The notes: a model not told the origin generated them from the letters alone. 64,000 bases of DNA from Plantago major (GCA_026545765.1 JAIFAC010000291.1:62001-126000); one strand, 5' to 3'; numbered from the stretch's first letter, positions 35,871 to 47,416 are shown. Numbers and translations: made by a program.

Positions 35871-36517
35871 GAATAGTTGTTTATTTAAGTATACAGTAAT
35901 ATTGTAATAATACGTACGTTAACAAACATGTATATTTTGCAGTGATGACATTTAAGGTTGGGATGTATAATTTTATTAACAATAGTATTGTTGAGGGTGA
36001 TTTCTTAATTTGTATAAGTCCTTATCTCCAAATAATCATGAGCGTCCTAATCCACTTAGTGAAGGTACTTGAGATCTCCAATGCTTGATGTTAGGACCTG
36101 CACAAACACTAAGGGGGGTTTAGAGCAGTAAACTTGGTTTCTTTGAGTGTCAAGCAAGTGAAGACTCTTAGAGAGATTGAAGGTCTACTATGTATAGTAT
36201 TTTGGTATGATTATATGAAGATGACTTAGCTTGTTTATAGGATATGTCCCATTTATAAGTTTTCTTCCAAAGGGTTAGGCCCTCCCAGACCATGCCAAGT
36301 GTACGGTAGGAATTGCGTCCTTATGATCAATTGGGCCTATGGGCTTGCAAGTCCATCCACTTATGGACCACGTAGGGGTAAATTTGCCCCTTCTAGAATT
36401 GCGTATCAAGTAACACACTTCCCCTGAGCGTCCTTGGTTGAGTTCGACTTCTTGGGTCGAGTGTTTGTCACGAGGTTCTGGACCTCCTTACTAGGATCTC
36501 CGTTCAGACGTGCCCCT
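35871..36517. other. Intergenic sequence, no gene recognised
   Basis: AT-rich to about 36090, then a non-coding block rich in purine/pyrimidine tracts (tgttaggacctgcac at 36090 on) that may be an old repeat. I could not assign it. Confidence 0.35.
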
Positions 36518-36693
36518 TAGGATGGTAGGTCCGCGTCTTTAGGATGACTCTGGGAGATTAAGACGGTACATCCACGCCCTTAGGAGGACTAGAGGAGCTT
36601 AGGACGGTACGTCCATGCCCTTTGGAGGACTCGAGGAGCTTAGGATGGTACGTCCACGCTCTTAGAAGGACTCGAAGATCTTAGGACGATTTT
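36518..36693. repeat. 41-bp minisatellite
   Basis: Four units start at 36518, 36559, 36600 and 36641, each exactly 41 bp (taggacggtacgtccacgcc...), with the start of a fifth at 36682. The unit contains the near-palindrome ggacggtacgtcc. Divergence between units is low to moderate. Confidence 0.9.
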
Positions 36694-36963
36694 GACATTT
36701 TAAACATATTTTCATATCAACAAGTATAACTATAGTATTGATGTTCTCTGTAAAAAATTGTGGATTTTCTAGTTATGACTAGAGTGGAATATGTTTCATT
36801 ATTAGTGTCATCTAGTTACTCAACAAATACCGTTCCCCAAACTAGATCGTTTCATGAGGGTTAATTCTACTTTAATAGTTTAGTATAATCAACTTGCAAT
36901 TGAGGTGACACATAGTGGCCAGCAAGCACATCTCTTAGGCCAACAAATGTGAGCAATCACTTC

Positions 36964-37021
36964 CACGTGTCCATCCACTATTTCTTTAAGTATTTTCTGA
37001 TCTCTTCCCACATGACATGCA
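36964..37021 (+). promoter_or_regulatory. Seed-type promoter motifs upstream of the oleosin
   Basis: CACGTG at 36964-36969, within ccACGTGTCc, is a G-box/ABRE core. CATGCA at 37016-37021 is an RY element. ABRE plus RY pairs are the known binding sites of the bZIP and B3 (ABI3/FUS3/LEC2) regulators of seed-maturation genes, including oleosins. Both lie within ~125 bp of the start codon. The TATA box is not obvious. Confidence 0.6.
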
Positions 37022-37085
37022 AACCTACACTTACTCACATCGATCACCCCCAGTAATTTTAATTAGCACACGCGCCACCAAATTC

Positions 37086-37520
37086 ATGGCGGAGCACCAC
37101 CACCCGAGCGAAACTATCAAGAGCTACCTCCCCGACCGAGCCCCTTCACCCGGTCAAGCACTCGCCATCGCCGCTCTTTTGCCGATCGGCGGTGTTCTCT
37201 TCTGCCTCGCAGGCCTCATCCTCGCCGGAACCCTCCTCGGCCTTGCTGTGGCCACCCCGCTTTTCATCTTCTTCAGTCCGGTTATAGTCCCTGCTGTACT
37301 GACCATCGCCTTGGCGGTTACCGGGATCTTGACTTCCAGCATGTTCGGGATCACAGCACTGTCTTCAGTCTCGTGGTTGATAAACTATTTGCGTAGGATT
37401 CGCGGGAGCTTGCCGGAGCAGTTTGATCCCGTGAAGCAGCGCGTGGGGGACACCGCAGCTTATATGGGCCAGAAAACTCAAGATATAATGAGGCATGAGG
37501 CTGTTTTGGCTAACGATTAA
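37086..37520 (+). CDS. Oleosin (seed oil-body protein)
   Basis: This encodes a 144-residue oleosin, the structural protein that coats oil bodies and stops them fusing. A hydrophilic N-terminus (residues 1-23) precedes a ~75-residue uninterrupted hydrophobic hairpin (about 24-99) with the family-defining proline knot PLFIFFSPVIVP at 58-69, matching P-x5-SP-x3-P exactly. A 45-residue amphipathic, charged C-terminus follows. There is no intron, as is common for oleosins. I chose the ATG at 37086 (context ttcATGGCG) over the in-frame ATG at 37017, which would add 23 residues foreign to the family and lies on the RY element. It is the only intact host gene seen; codon use is GC-rich, unlike the surrounding TEs. 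The length suggests a low-molecular-weight type, but I am not certain of the subclass. Confidence 0.96.
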   Translation: MAEHHHPSETIKSYLPDRAPSPGQALAIAALLPIGGVLFCLAGLILAGTLLGLAVATPLFIFFSPVIVPAVLTIALAVTGILTSSMFGITALSSVSWLINYLRRIRGSLPEQFDPVKQRVGDTAAYMGQKTQDIMRHEAVLAND

Positions 37521-38065
37521 GAAAAGAAGAAGTTAAAATAGGTGTTTTTACTGTTTAACCAAGTAATCCGGCTAGTGTTGATTTTGATCGCCCACCCGTC
37601 CCTGTTTGGAATGTATATCCTACATAGTTTTGTTTTATGTCATTTCAGTTTATGTTGTGATGTAGCCTAAGGCGCCTTTTGATTATCAACTACTCCCTAG
37701 TCCCAACACATTCCACCACATTGTTTTTAAACATCTAAATTAAGTAAATTAAGAAGAGCAATATTATACTGTATCATTATAATATCAGTTGTTCACTTTG
37801 TTTTTGAACATGTAAATTAAGAATAACAATATTATACTGCACTGCTTAGTGTGATTAGTTTGATTGATTTTTGACTTATTGGAAGTAGTGAATTATATCT
37901 ACTAAAAGAAAAAAAAGTAGTGAATTATATATTCTTTCATCAAATAGAAAGCTCAAAAATATAATGGACACCTGAAACGGTAAAAATGAGTCCGTATAGA
38001 CTTTATTTAAACTTTAATTTATGGCCAACCACCTTCCATGCCGTGCCAAAATTTGTGGTTTAAAA
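37521..38065. other. Oleosin 3' flank with a short tandem duplication
   Basis: This holds the 3' UTR and AT-rich intergenic DNA. A ~77-bp direct duplication starts at 37721 and 37798 (ttgtttttaaacat.. / ttgtttttgaacat.., each ending caatattatactg). No further gene is seen. Confidence 0.6.
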
Positions 38066-41000
38066 TGTTGAAATTGTAATCTACATAAAGTAAAAGATTA
38101 GAGAGGGATAAATTGTAACTACCCGAAAACGATTTAGCCTTCTCCAAATTCTCGAACAAATCCAAATTCCCTACGTACACTAATTGTTCTCATTAATCTC
38201 ATTTAAACCATAAACATTTAAACACATTTTTATTTGTATGAGTTACAAGAAGTAAGTGAAAGGTGGTGAATTCATATATATTCTTATTGATTTCACTCGT
38301 TTGTGCCTAGCTAAAATTACCAGCACTCCCATTCACTCCTGCCATTTCCCATTTCTTTGTCCATTTCAATTTTCTTCTCACCCCCTTTGTCTCCAAGATC
38401 TATCACGCTTTGTTCTCCCCAACAAACAAGAATAGAAACCAAGAAATAACGAAGTTAGTTAGGAATGAAGGACGGAGTAAGGACCACTTTAGGACGGTGA
38501 TTTACAATTCATGTTTCATACGTGGATGTTTTTGCAAAGGCTTTTACGAGGTAAGTTTTCATAGGACTTGCATTCACAAATGTTATATGTATGATGTAAA
38601 TTTTGTATGATTAATTGTTATACATGTTATGAGATTGCAAATTCCTCTAAGGTTATAGAATTTGATCTCTGTAAGTTTTTTTTAGTATTGTGCACTTACT
38701 AATCATGATTAGGATCGTTTGTGAGTTTATGATATCCACATATATTGTTAAATTTATTAGATGAGTCGATGTGATGTTATTGTCAAGTACTAGTAGTATT
38801 CATATGTGCAAGGTCCAGTATATGTCATGGTCCAGTTAGTACATGTCACTCGCCCTTTTGTTCTTTACTGGGAGCTTTGGTTTCTTAAGTAATGTCCAGA
38901 ATTTGATGGTAGTTGATTAATTATAATTAGATGTCTAATTGTTGTGTTGCATAATTTTGTTACTGTATTCTTGATGGACTTCAGGACTTGCATCATCTGA
39001 TATATATGTTTTAGAAGTACTCCATGATTGTGTACTTGTATAGGCTGCGCCAGTATGTATACTTGATACAATTGATAGTCATACATTATCTCAGATATTG
39101 AAGGACTTGAGGTCTAAATTATATGTGTAGCATGTAGTAATTGTTTGATTCACGTTCTAAGCTGTAAACCATGTTTATATATAGATCATGATATGATGTT
39201 AATTATGTGATGTCAATCACACACATTAATCCATGCATTCATGAGTTTAGAATTTAGGAACATGCATTCACGCTAACAAGATGTTTAAGGTTTAAAGTTA
39301 AGAAACGTTTCAAGTTAAAGATAAGTAAAGGGGCTCGTAGGGGAATATCCTGGTATTTGTGGCGCAGTTACTAGTTCATGTTCAGCGGATAGGGACCAAG
39401 GTCACGTGAGTCGATTTATTATTTATTCACGGATAGAGGGCCGAAGGTGACTGCGAAGAGATAGCCACCATGGGCCAGGATAGGAACCTACGATGCCAAG
39501 TGAGCTCACGGTCATGTTATGTTTTTAAGACGTTTCAAGATAAGTTTTAAGTTCAAGGTCAAGTTAAGAGTTTTCAAGAAGAACAAGTTCAAGTGTTTAG
39601 AGTCAAGTCAAGTCTTAAGTTGCATTGCATTAAGAAAGACTAAAAGATTTAAAAGACATGAAGATAGAACTTTAGGTCATGGCACGTGCATGGAGTTTGT
39701 TCAGTCAGTGGTCACGGCTGACCCCTTTCTAAAATATCTATTTTAGGTATTTGAAGTTGAGCTATTGGAGTGGAGCGTAGCCGGAGCAGTGATCACTACC
39801 AAGAGCATCTTTACCTTTTTCAGATTCATGTATTTAGAGTTTTGTATCAAAGCTTTTATGATATTAAAGTTCCGCTGCATTATTTTACTAGTTCACGGTT
39901 TAGTATCAAGAATTTTTCATATCAAGTTTAAGGACGGTCAAAGCGTCGAACTACGTTTTAAAATTTCAAAAAGTCAAGTTCGTTAAATTTATAAGCTCAC
40001 GAATTAGCGCGAGTCATATTTTCCTTAGTTCGTCTTTTAAAATTCGGGGTGTTACATAAATAGTCTTTTCAAACTTTTATCAATAAAAGAGATATTTTCA
40101 TATTCAGAGAGCGGAAGACTTTTGTGATAAGTGCACGTGTCAGCAAGCTATAAAGTGTGTAGGTATTCAGAATTTAAGTAAAGTGTAGTACGTAAATAAC
40201 ACAAAACTTTTTATAATGGTATCAGAAGGTGGCGTAATCCTTCAACTAATCCACACGGCCTTTCTCAGGACTTGAATCCACTAAAATAGGATGATGAGTT
40301 CTCCTTACAAAATCCTATCTCTTGATCCCTTTTATACTAGGTTCTGACAGTGTTCCCCCAGCTATTCCCCGGCTTCCAAAGTCAAGTACTTCCTATGCTC
40401 AGCCTTTGTTGGTGTTGGTTATAGTAGTTGTCGGTGAGCTAGCTCTTATAACTTTTGATTATGTTAGAGAGCTCTTTAGAATCAAGCTTCCTTAATACTC
40501 TTTTTGATGTATGGAACTTGTTCTTTCTTGACCAATTTTGATGTTGTTCAAGAGAATGAATCTCAAATAGCAGTCGCAACTTTATCATTGGATTCAGCTC
40601 CTTCACAATATACAATTCTTGTTAAGGATCAGGACACTTTGAACTTTCGTGCTACATAGAATTCAAGAGCTTTGGTCGCAACTGTAAGCTAGTGAGTAAG
40701 TAGGTATGAAGACTAGTATGCTTGAAAGAAAGTTATGTTCAATGTAGTTCTTGGTGTGTCTTACAAGCATTCTAAGTGGTGATATTTATAGTTGAAAATC
40801 ATGTCGTTTGAATAGTATCCGTTAGGTATATTGAAATTCAAACTACTGATATCTGAAGATAGTACTGCAGTGAGCTTTGTCTATTTTCAGAGATTTCCTC
40901 TTTTGTACAGATATCTCTGTCTGCGTAATAAATGCAGTGTACTATCTTTTGTCATGTAGTCTCAACAGTACAATGCAAGCTATCTGAGGCTTTACATGTC

Positions 41001-41326
41001 CTTACTTAGTGACCTTTGGGTGTCAGAAACCTATAGAAATACTTGTCTTCCAAAGACACTTAATTTCTTCAAGGTATCTGAGCCTAGGTATCTGAGGAGA
41101 CATTTCCTTTTAGTCTTCGGCAATCTTGTGCAGTTACTGATCTTCAATAATGAGCTCCTTCCTGCTGGATGCTTGCCTCTTGGTCTTCTTCAAAGATATA
41201 AAAAATTACAATCTGAGACCTAACATCCTATACAAGATTTGCTAGACTAACACACTCAGTAAGCTTCTTCTTTTATAATGTTCAAGTGAACTAAGAGTAC
41301 TAGTTAACTTTCTAAGCCAAGATAAG
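38066..41326 (-). mobile_element. Old SIRE-like solo LTR, interrupted and truncated
   Basis: Read on the minus strand, 41326-40057 is LTR sequence of the family (TATTTATA, the reversed TATA box, at 40783-40790). It is cut by a gypsy solo LTR, and its last ~48 bp reappear at 38066-38113 (tgttgaaattg...aaagtaaaagattagag, equivalent to the usual tgttggtcc...aaagtaaaagactaggg). Several G-to-A and C-to-T changes suggest age. About 40 bp of the LTR start are missing at 41326, where an Athila-like LTR begins. Confidence 0.75.
38114..40056 (-). mobile_element. Ty3/gypsy solo LTR (chromovirus-like)
   Basis: It is 1943 bp with 6-bp inverted ends (TGTAAC...GTTACA) and a perfect 5-bp target duplication TAAAT (38109-38113, 40057-40061). 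On the minus strand it opens TGTAACACCCCGAATTTTAA, the start typical of plant chromovirus (Tekay/Del-type) LTRs; that is family recall. It encodes nothing recognisable. It sits inside the SIRE-like LTR at 38066-41326. Confidence 0.85.
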
Positions 41327-41640
41327 TGATGAGACGATAATTTAGAGTCTCATTTGGTCCTTTTTAGCTGTCTTTGTTAGTTTTCGTTTATGGTTTTTTA
41401 GTATTTTGTACGTTTTTATGCTTTGGTGCTTTGTTTGTGTTTTGTAGGATTTTTGTGTTCCGAAGGTGAAAATCGGAGTGAAAATATTGGTTCTTGACCT
41501 TTGAATTCGCAAGTATGTAGGCATTGTATAGATTTTCCAGTGCAACCACAATATTGGGCGAAAACGGAAGTGGATTCGGCGTTCGGACGAAGATTTGAGA
41601 GCCGTTTTAGCGAAGCTTGCAAAAGTGAAATTGTATGGAT
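41327..41640 (+). repeat. Athila-like LTR fragment
   Basis: TGATGAGACGATAATTTAGAG opens it, as in the LTRs at 1146 and 47417, and similarity holds for ~130 bp (to tttgtaggatt). It then diverges or belongs to a different subfamily. The minus-strand ORFs here are not protein-like. Confidence 0.65.
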
Positions 41641-42970
41641 CGGGACATAGTACCAAATACAGATATTGTAAAAACGTATTGTTCACATACTCAAAACCAA
41701 TATCTTAAAACTATCTTAGAGTCTACACAGCGAAATGTAAAGAAAACAAGACACAAATAATTTCTAGCAGATTATAAATAATCTGCCGAGCCACAGGCGA
41801 AAAATACACTATAAAATATAATGGATTTACAAAAGATATCTAGATAATAATCCTATGATCTAGAATATCAAACACTAAGCAACTTGAATTGGGCCACCAA
41901 TTCGATGCTAGATCTCTCACACGAAAAGAGGCGACTAACTAAAAGCTTAGTAAAAGAGATGCAAACAAGGCTAGAGAATATCTATATTCAGCGTAAAAGC
42001 TTGTTATGTATATATGAACCTATCGACTAGTATATATAGTTGTGAATATAAATCCAACTAGTATAATAGATCTATCTTGATTAGAATTCTTGATTAGGTC
42101 GAATCACCATGTTCTTCTACTTGTACTTCTCAGTCTTCCATGCATAAAATCCTTGTAGGAATAATGTCTTCTATCAATCGAACTCCAAGAGATCTTCTCC
42201 ATAAGACATGAAACACATTAAACTGCTAAGACTAAACTAAAAGCGTGGAACTATATTAAAGCAAGTAATTCAAAATCCATAAATTGAAAGTCTACAGTGA
42301 CAGACGACCGATTGTGACAATACTAAACAAAGTTAGTAATGCTCAATACTTAGCTAAAATCTGCACTTTCATTCTCCTTTTTTGCATTCCTTGATAATAC
42401 TTAACATGTAGAAAGTTAGTGATAAAATCTTAACACTCTAAACAAACATACTGAGTATTTTCTCCCCCTGAATAAGAAAACCTGAGGAGATAAACTTAAG
42501 TAGTCACAGTCATAACAAACAAAAAGTTAAGCGAAATAAGAGTGTTTAGACAATACAAAACAAAAACTATCTGCCGGACTTAAGTAGCAAAAGTCAAGTC
42601 GAAATAGAGTAGTAAATCAAAACAACATTGACCCGAGTTTGGACTTCTCCCCCTTATTGTAAGGATAGCAAAAAGACACATCTAGAACATCGAAAGAACA
42701 TATAGGGCTGTTATGATCAAACGTGAAGTTGAAACATCAAAACAAACTAGGCACAAGGTGAGAATTGTCAATAATCAAATCATGAGAGGAAAATTAGACA
42801 ATAAAAAGTCAGAGAAAGTGAAATAACTCGAATTTAAGAAATAATTCCGTGTCACGGTACAAGAAGTCTCAAAACAAGTACTTCCCGTTGGACATCACCA
42901 GAGATCAGACTAGTTAACTCCCTCGAATAATGTGCCAAAAGAAGATGTAGTTCGATGAGGTATCGCATGT
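41641..42970 (-). other. Possible Ty1/copia 3' end, reversed
   Basis: No gene. On the minus strand there are two polypurine-like tracts, 'ataagggggagaagtcc' near 42640-42660 and 'attcagggggagaaaata' near 42455-42475, of the kind found before copia 3' LTRs, followed by AT-rich LTR-like sequence. No LTR border could be fixed. Confidence 0.35.
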
Positions 42971-43254
42971 TGTTGGTCCGGATAACGGAAAGGAAAAGAC
43001 TAGGGGAGGGTGAATAGTATTTTACAACTTTTCGATAAACACAATTTCTCGGATATACATGAAGATATCGATACTTAACCCCAGAGGCGGAAGACTTTTA
43101 CGTGACAGTGCACGTGCTTTCGGCATGATATAATGTGTTTAAATACTTAGCGGGATAAAGAGCGATAAGTAAATTCTTTGAAAGTAAATAACCGTCTTTT
43201 ATAGTGGCGTTTGAAGGTGGCGTAATCCTTGACTAATCCACTTGACCTTTCTCG
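42971..43254 (-). repeat. SIRE-like LTR fragment, reversed
   Basis: TGTTGGTCCGGATAACGG marks the LTR 3' end; the sequence matches the family as far as the 'gtggattagtcaaggatta' block, then stops abruptly at the gypsy LTR. It shows the same CWG-to-CG changes as element B (for example ttctcggatat for ttctcagatat). Confidence 0.8.
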
Positions 43255-43912
43255 TCTAAAAGCGGTTCAATTACCTCAAATCGGATAATTGCCTTCGAAA
43301 CTTGGTCTAGCTCTAGAGCAAAGTGTGTGTTCTTGATAATAGAATGATAATGAAAAGTAAAACGTCTGTTTCCAACTAATAGCAAGAATGAAAAAACGAA
43401 GTCTGAATCCGAAAAAGAAATAAAATGGGCGAATTGAGGACAAAATCGCGACCTGTGCGATGAGTTGGCGGGCACCAAGATTGACTTGGCGGGCGCCAAG
43501 ATTCGATCTTTGGCGCCCGCCAACTTAGACTTGGCTCCCGCCAACACACACTGGACAATGTTGGCGGGCACCATCTCCAAACTAGCGTGCGCCATGGCTT
43601 CCGGCAAATTATGATTTTGCCCTTTTTGTCCTTCTTGCTCGATTTTGCTCCTTTTAACTCTGATTCTAGGTATTTTGGCTTCCCTGCTCCACTTCTAGCA
43701 ACCGTATGAGGCATTGGGACTTCCATATCTTGTAGATGCATATAAAACACACCCTATTTGCCTTCAATTAGCTCGGTTTAGCCAAATATCTGCAAAATTC
43801 ACAAGGAACAAAATATGTAAAAAGACTCTAGGAAAACTACTAAAACTATACTTAAGAATAACAAAAGGACGGTAAAAAAGACCAGATGAGACGGTGTAAA
43901 ACTGACTCATCA
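43255..43912 (-). repeat. Ty3/gypsy LTR, second subfamily, reversed
   Basis: On the minus strand it starts TGATGAGTCAGTTTTACACC right after a purine-rich tract (ggtttggggagtt), mirroring the Athila-like arrangement but with different LTR sequence. It contains a GC-rich cluster of 'ttggcgggc' motifs at 43464-43580. The other end is not defined. Confidence 0.65.
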
Positions 43913-45258
43913 AACTCCCCAAACCGAACTCTTACTTGTCCTCAAGCAACAAACTCTCTAAAAAAAACAGAAAAAGGAAAAAACACATGGACACAAAATA
44001 AAGTCTAGCTCCCAAGCTACCGAGTCTACGATTGCACATAATAAGCCCAAGAAATGCAGAAACTTTGACATCACACTGACATTCACAGAATAACATGCAC
44101 AAGTTCAAAAAGTTCATTTCCAATGTAAATAGAACTTAAGTCTAACACGGTAGTCCCTCACAAGTGGATCATATGCATCTATTCTCTCACACTCCTGGAA
44201 GTGTCCAGTAGGGGTAATCACTCAAGAATATAAAGAGATAAGGAAGGTGACTTGCGTCACAAAGATGCCTCAAATACCTCATGCAATGTACTCAATCAGT
44301 TAAGTCGGAAGAGACTTTTTCATAGCTCTGTAACAATCAACAGTAAACTCATAAAAAGGCAGTTGTTCTCTCTTTTTCGAATATTTTTTCATTTTTTGCA
44401 TACTCTTTTTTGCAGTCTTATATATGACACATATGCTTATATATTTTTTTTGTCTCAATTTTTTGGTAGTGTCTGTTTTACCGAAAGTCCGCACTTTTGT
44501 GCGTGCTGGTTTGGTATACACGCCATCAACCTTCATGGACATATAGCTTTTAAGGGCCCAGCCGGTATATAGGTAGTATCTGAAACGTGCCCAACACGAC
44601 TAACGGTGGCAGCTAGTACCATAGATCCACTCCGAGACTTATTTTATTTTTAGAGAGAACGAAAAACCTCAACACAGTCTTTATCAATACAAGTGGTGCA
44701 CATAAACTTTCTCCCCAAACCGGTTCTTGGAACGGGTTTGGCATAAGCAAATAAGAATGTAAAACATGTCGTTCGTCATGCTTAACTTACACAGAGTACT
44801 CATGAGAATGATGAGGTGCAAACAAGGGAGTTTGCACTTCCCGAATTAAATCACCTACGAGCGGTACAATATTTTTCATCGGCTAAGGTTTACTCACGGG
44901 CTTTTGGACTCTGAACTAGAAGATTTTCTATTTACAGCGAAATGAACTTAGCAACCTGTTGCTAATAGTCGAGATCGGAAACAAAAGCATTAAACAGGTT
45001 TAGTACATGCAATAGACGCTCGACTTGGGAGACAGACTTAGACTCAACAGACAAACTCGAATAAGAAATACAAAAAGAAACACATCCGAAAACATGCAAG
45101 CAAGAAGCCTAAAGCATATCAAAACTCAAAACACCCCTCCCCAAACCTTAACTCGTGCTCGCCCTCGAGCAAACGAGTGAAAAGAGAAAAGTAGAGAGTT
45201 GATATGAGAGGGCTTCCCTGATTGAAGGTTTCCAAGATGTGTAGAAGACTAGTGGTGT
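43913..45258 (-). mobile_element. Athila-like 3' internal region, reversed
   Basis: The reverse complement aligns by eye with 1-1145 and 46046-47416 (for example 'accgaaagtccgcactttt' at 44480, 'gtttgcacttcccgaa' at 44830). It lies between a protease fragment and the LTR at 43912 with pol missing, so a large internal deletion is implied. Confidence 0.65.
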
Positions 45259-45660
45259 TCATTTGCGATGGTGTGCACTAGACTTCCCCATGCTCGAATT
45301 CCTCTGCCCTTGCACTTGTGAATAGATATAAAGGGGTCCAACATACCCTGCAGAACAATGCTTGCAGATAAAATCCTTAGGCAAATAATCCAATGCCTTC
45401 ACCATGCCGACCTTACCATTCATCTCGTATGTTGCTGTGCGTCTAAATACGCTAATATCCATTATAGAGGCGAATAAAAATGGCCAGCAAAGGACGATTG
45501 TATCGGGTCCTGTCTTCTGATCTTCCCGGACATCCTCCAGAACAACAAAATTGGTGATAACAGTTTCACCATTCAGTTTAACTGCGATACCCTTTGCCAA
45601 TCCAACTGGTCTTCTATGTGACCCATCCGCCATTAGGAGTCGAGCTTTCATCTCTTCCAA
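45259..45660 (-). pseudogene. Ty3/gypsy aspartic protease fragment
   Basis: A 133-codon minus-strand frame. [31 protein letters not shown] and PDTIVLCWPFLFASIMDI match the C-terminal half of the Athila-type protease (usual form ..IILGRPFLAT.., here CWPFLF). The catalytic DTG half is absent. It is head-to-head with an integrase fragment on the plus strand, so the junction at about 45660 is a rearrangement. Confidence 0.65.
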
Positions 45661-46045
45661 GCCTTGATTTGGATGCAGCTGGAAAAGAGCGTATATTGCA
45701 GCTCTCAGAACTGGAAGAACTCCGGAACACTGCTTTCGAGAATGCTAAGATCTATAAGGCTAAGACTAAGGAGTATCATGATAAGGGAATAATTCGTAAG
45801 GATTTCACCCCAGGTATGAAAGTTTTACTCTTTAATTCTCGCCTTAAACTGTTTCCAGGTAAGCTGCGCTCTCGATGGGACGGACCGTACGAAATCGTTC
45901 AAGTGGCACCACATGGTGCTCTCGAACACTAGAACACAAGTGACGGATCCACTTCAACGTCAATGGACAACGGGTCCAGCCATATATGGAAGGATTTAAA
46001 GAGCAACCGGATGAAGAGGTTGTTCTTGGTGAGTCTAGTACATGA
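45661..46045 (+). pseudogene. Ty3/gypsy integrase C-terminus
   Basis: This is the end of pol. [19 protein letters not shown], then [20 protein letters not shown], then the GPY-type module [20 protein letters not shown], all typical of plant Ty3/gypsy integrases. A frameshift near 45925 leads to HFNVNGQRVQPYMEGF and a stop at 46043-46045. Upstream pol is missing. Confidence 0.85.
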
Positions 46046-47416
46046 CTATAAAGGTACACCAACAGGCAAGTCACTATAGCTCCCATTCTCTTTTCCTTTT
46101 TCACTCTACGCTTTAGGACATGCTTGAGTTCAGGTTTGGGGAGGGGGAATGTGCTCTCTAGTGTCTTGTCTGTATTTTTCTCTATTACCTGAGTCTCTAG
46201 AGTCTTTCGTCCTTTACTTTCTGTATGTTTTGGTCATTTTTCTTTTTCTTCTTTTCCCTTCTAGAGTCTTTCGTTAGTCGTTCTTCAAAGTTATGAAAGC
46301 TCCTATTGTGATTGTTAAATTTTCTAGATGCTTATGTTTTGCATGATATTTAACTAAGGTGGCGTAGTGGATTTAAAATCCCGTAAGTCTGTTTCTCCTG
46401 TAAATAGCAAGTCTGTTTAACTCTTTGGTCCAAAAGCCGGTGAGAAACATTAAAGCCGATGAAAAAATATTGTACTGGCGCCTGTGTGATTCTTTCGGGA
46501 AGTGCAAACCCCCTTGTGTGCGCCTCTTCATGCTCATGTGTACTCTGTTAAGTTAAACTATGACGAACAGCATGCTCTTTATGATCTGTTTTATCAAAGC
46601 CAGCGCATTACGAAGAACCGGTTTGGGGAGAAGAATTCTGTTGTGCTGATATGTTTGCTTATACTTGTAATGTGTTACTTCCATGATTAGTTGATTTGTC
46701 TCGAGTGTATACATGGTGCTTGTCATCACGGTGATAAATGTTAGGCGTGTTTCAAATACTACCTATATACTAGTGTGGTCCTAAAAAGCCATATGTCCGT
46801 GAGGGTTGATGGCACGTATATCAAACTGACACGCACAAAAGTGCGGACTTCTGTAAAACAGACACTACCAATAAATAAATAAATAAATAAAAATTTGAGA
46901 CTAAAAGAGTCCATAGTGGCCAAATTGATTAGCATGTAATTCATTGTTTGCAAAAATGTGGTGATATGGAAGTTTGGTTGTATGCTCTGACAAGCTGCTG
47001 CACGTGAAGAAAAAGTCCCTTCCGACTTAACTGACTGAGTATTTTGCATAAGGTATTTGAGGCACCTTTGTGACGAAAGTCACCTTCCTTTTCTCTTGCC
47101 ATTTCTTGAGTGATTAACCAGCTGGACACTTCAGTGTGAGAGAGAGATCGTGGATTCCTTGTGAGGGTGGAGAGTTAGATTTAAGTGTTATTTACTTGAG
47201 AAACTTTCTTGCTGGATTTTCTGTGCACTATTCTGTCAAGGTTAGTTGAGTGCAAACCCTTTGCATCATGTGAACTTAATACTTACAATGGTAGAACTCG
47301 GTCACTTGGAAGTCTGACTCGTTTGTGTGTTTCTTGTTTGTCGTCATCTAGGGTCTAGTTTGTCTGTTTTAGTTATGTGTTTGCTCGAGGACGAGCAAAG
47401 GTTGATTTAGGGAGTT
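46046..47416 (+). mobile_element. Athila-like 3' internal region
   Basis: This is the ~1.4 kb non-coding region between pol and the LTR, collinear with 1-1145 over its second part. A (AAAT)n run lies at 46871-46891, and the purine-rich tract before the LTR at 47405-47416. No env-like frame is seen. Confidence 0.7.

Noticed and set aside
37017-37085. N-terminal extension of the oleosin
   Set aside because: In frame, but the extra 23 residues are unlike oleosins and overlap the RY promoter motif.
37154-37354. Antisense ORF in the oleosin
   Set aside because: It is a shadow of the GC-rich coding strand, with no start context or homology.
43233-43750. Repeat proteins on the minus strand (LAGAK / WRxP patterns)
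   Set aside because: They arise from the GC-rich motif cluster in an LTR; both frames look equally periodic and neither has a homologue I know.
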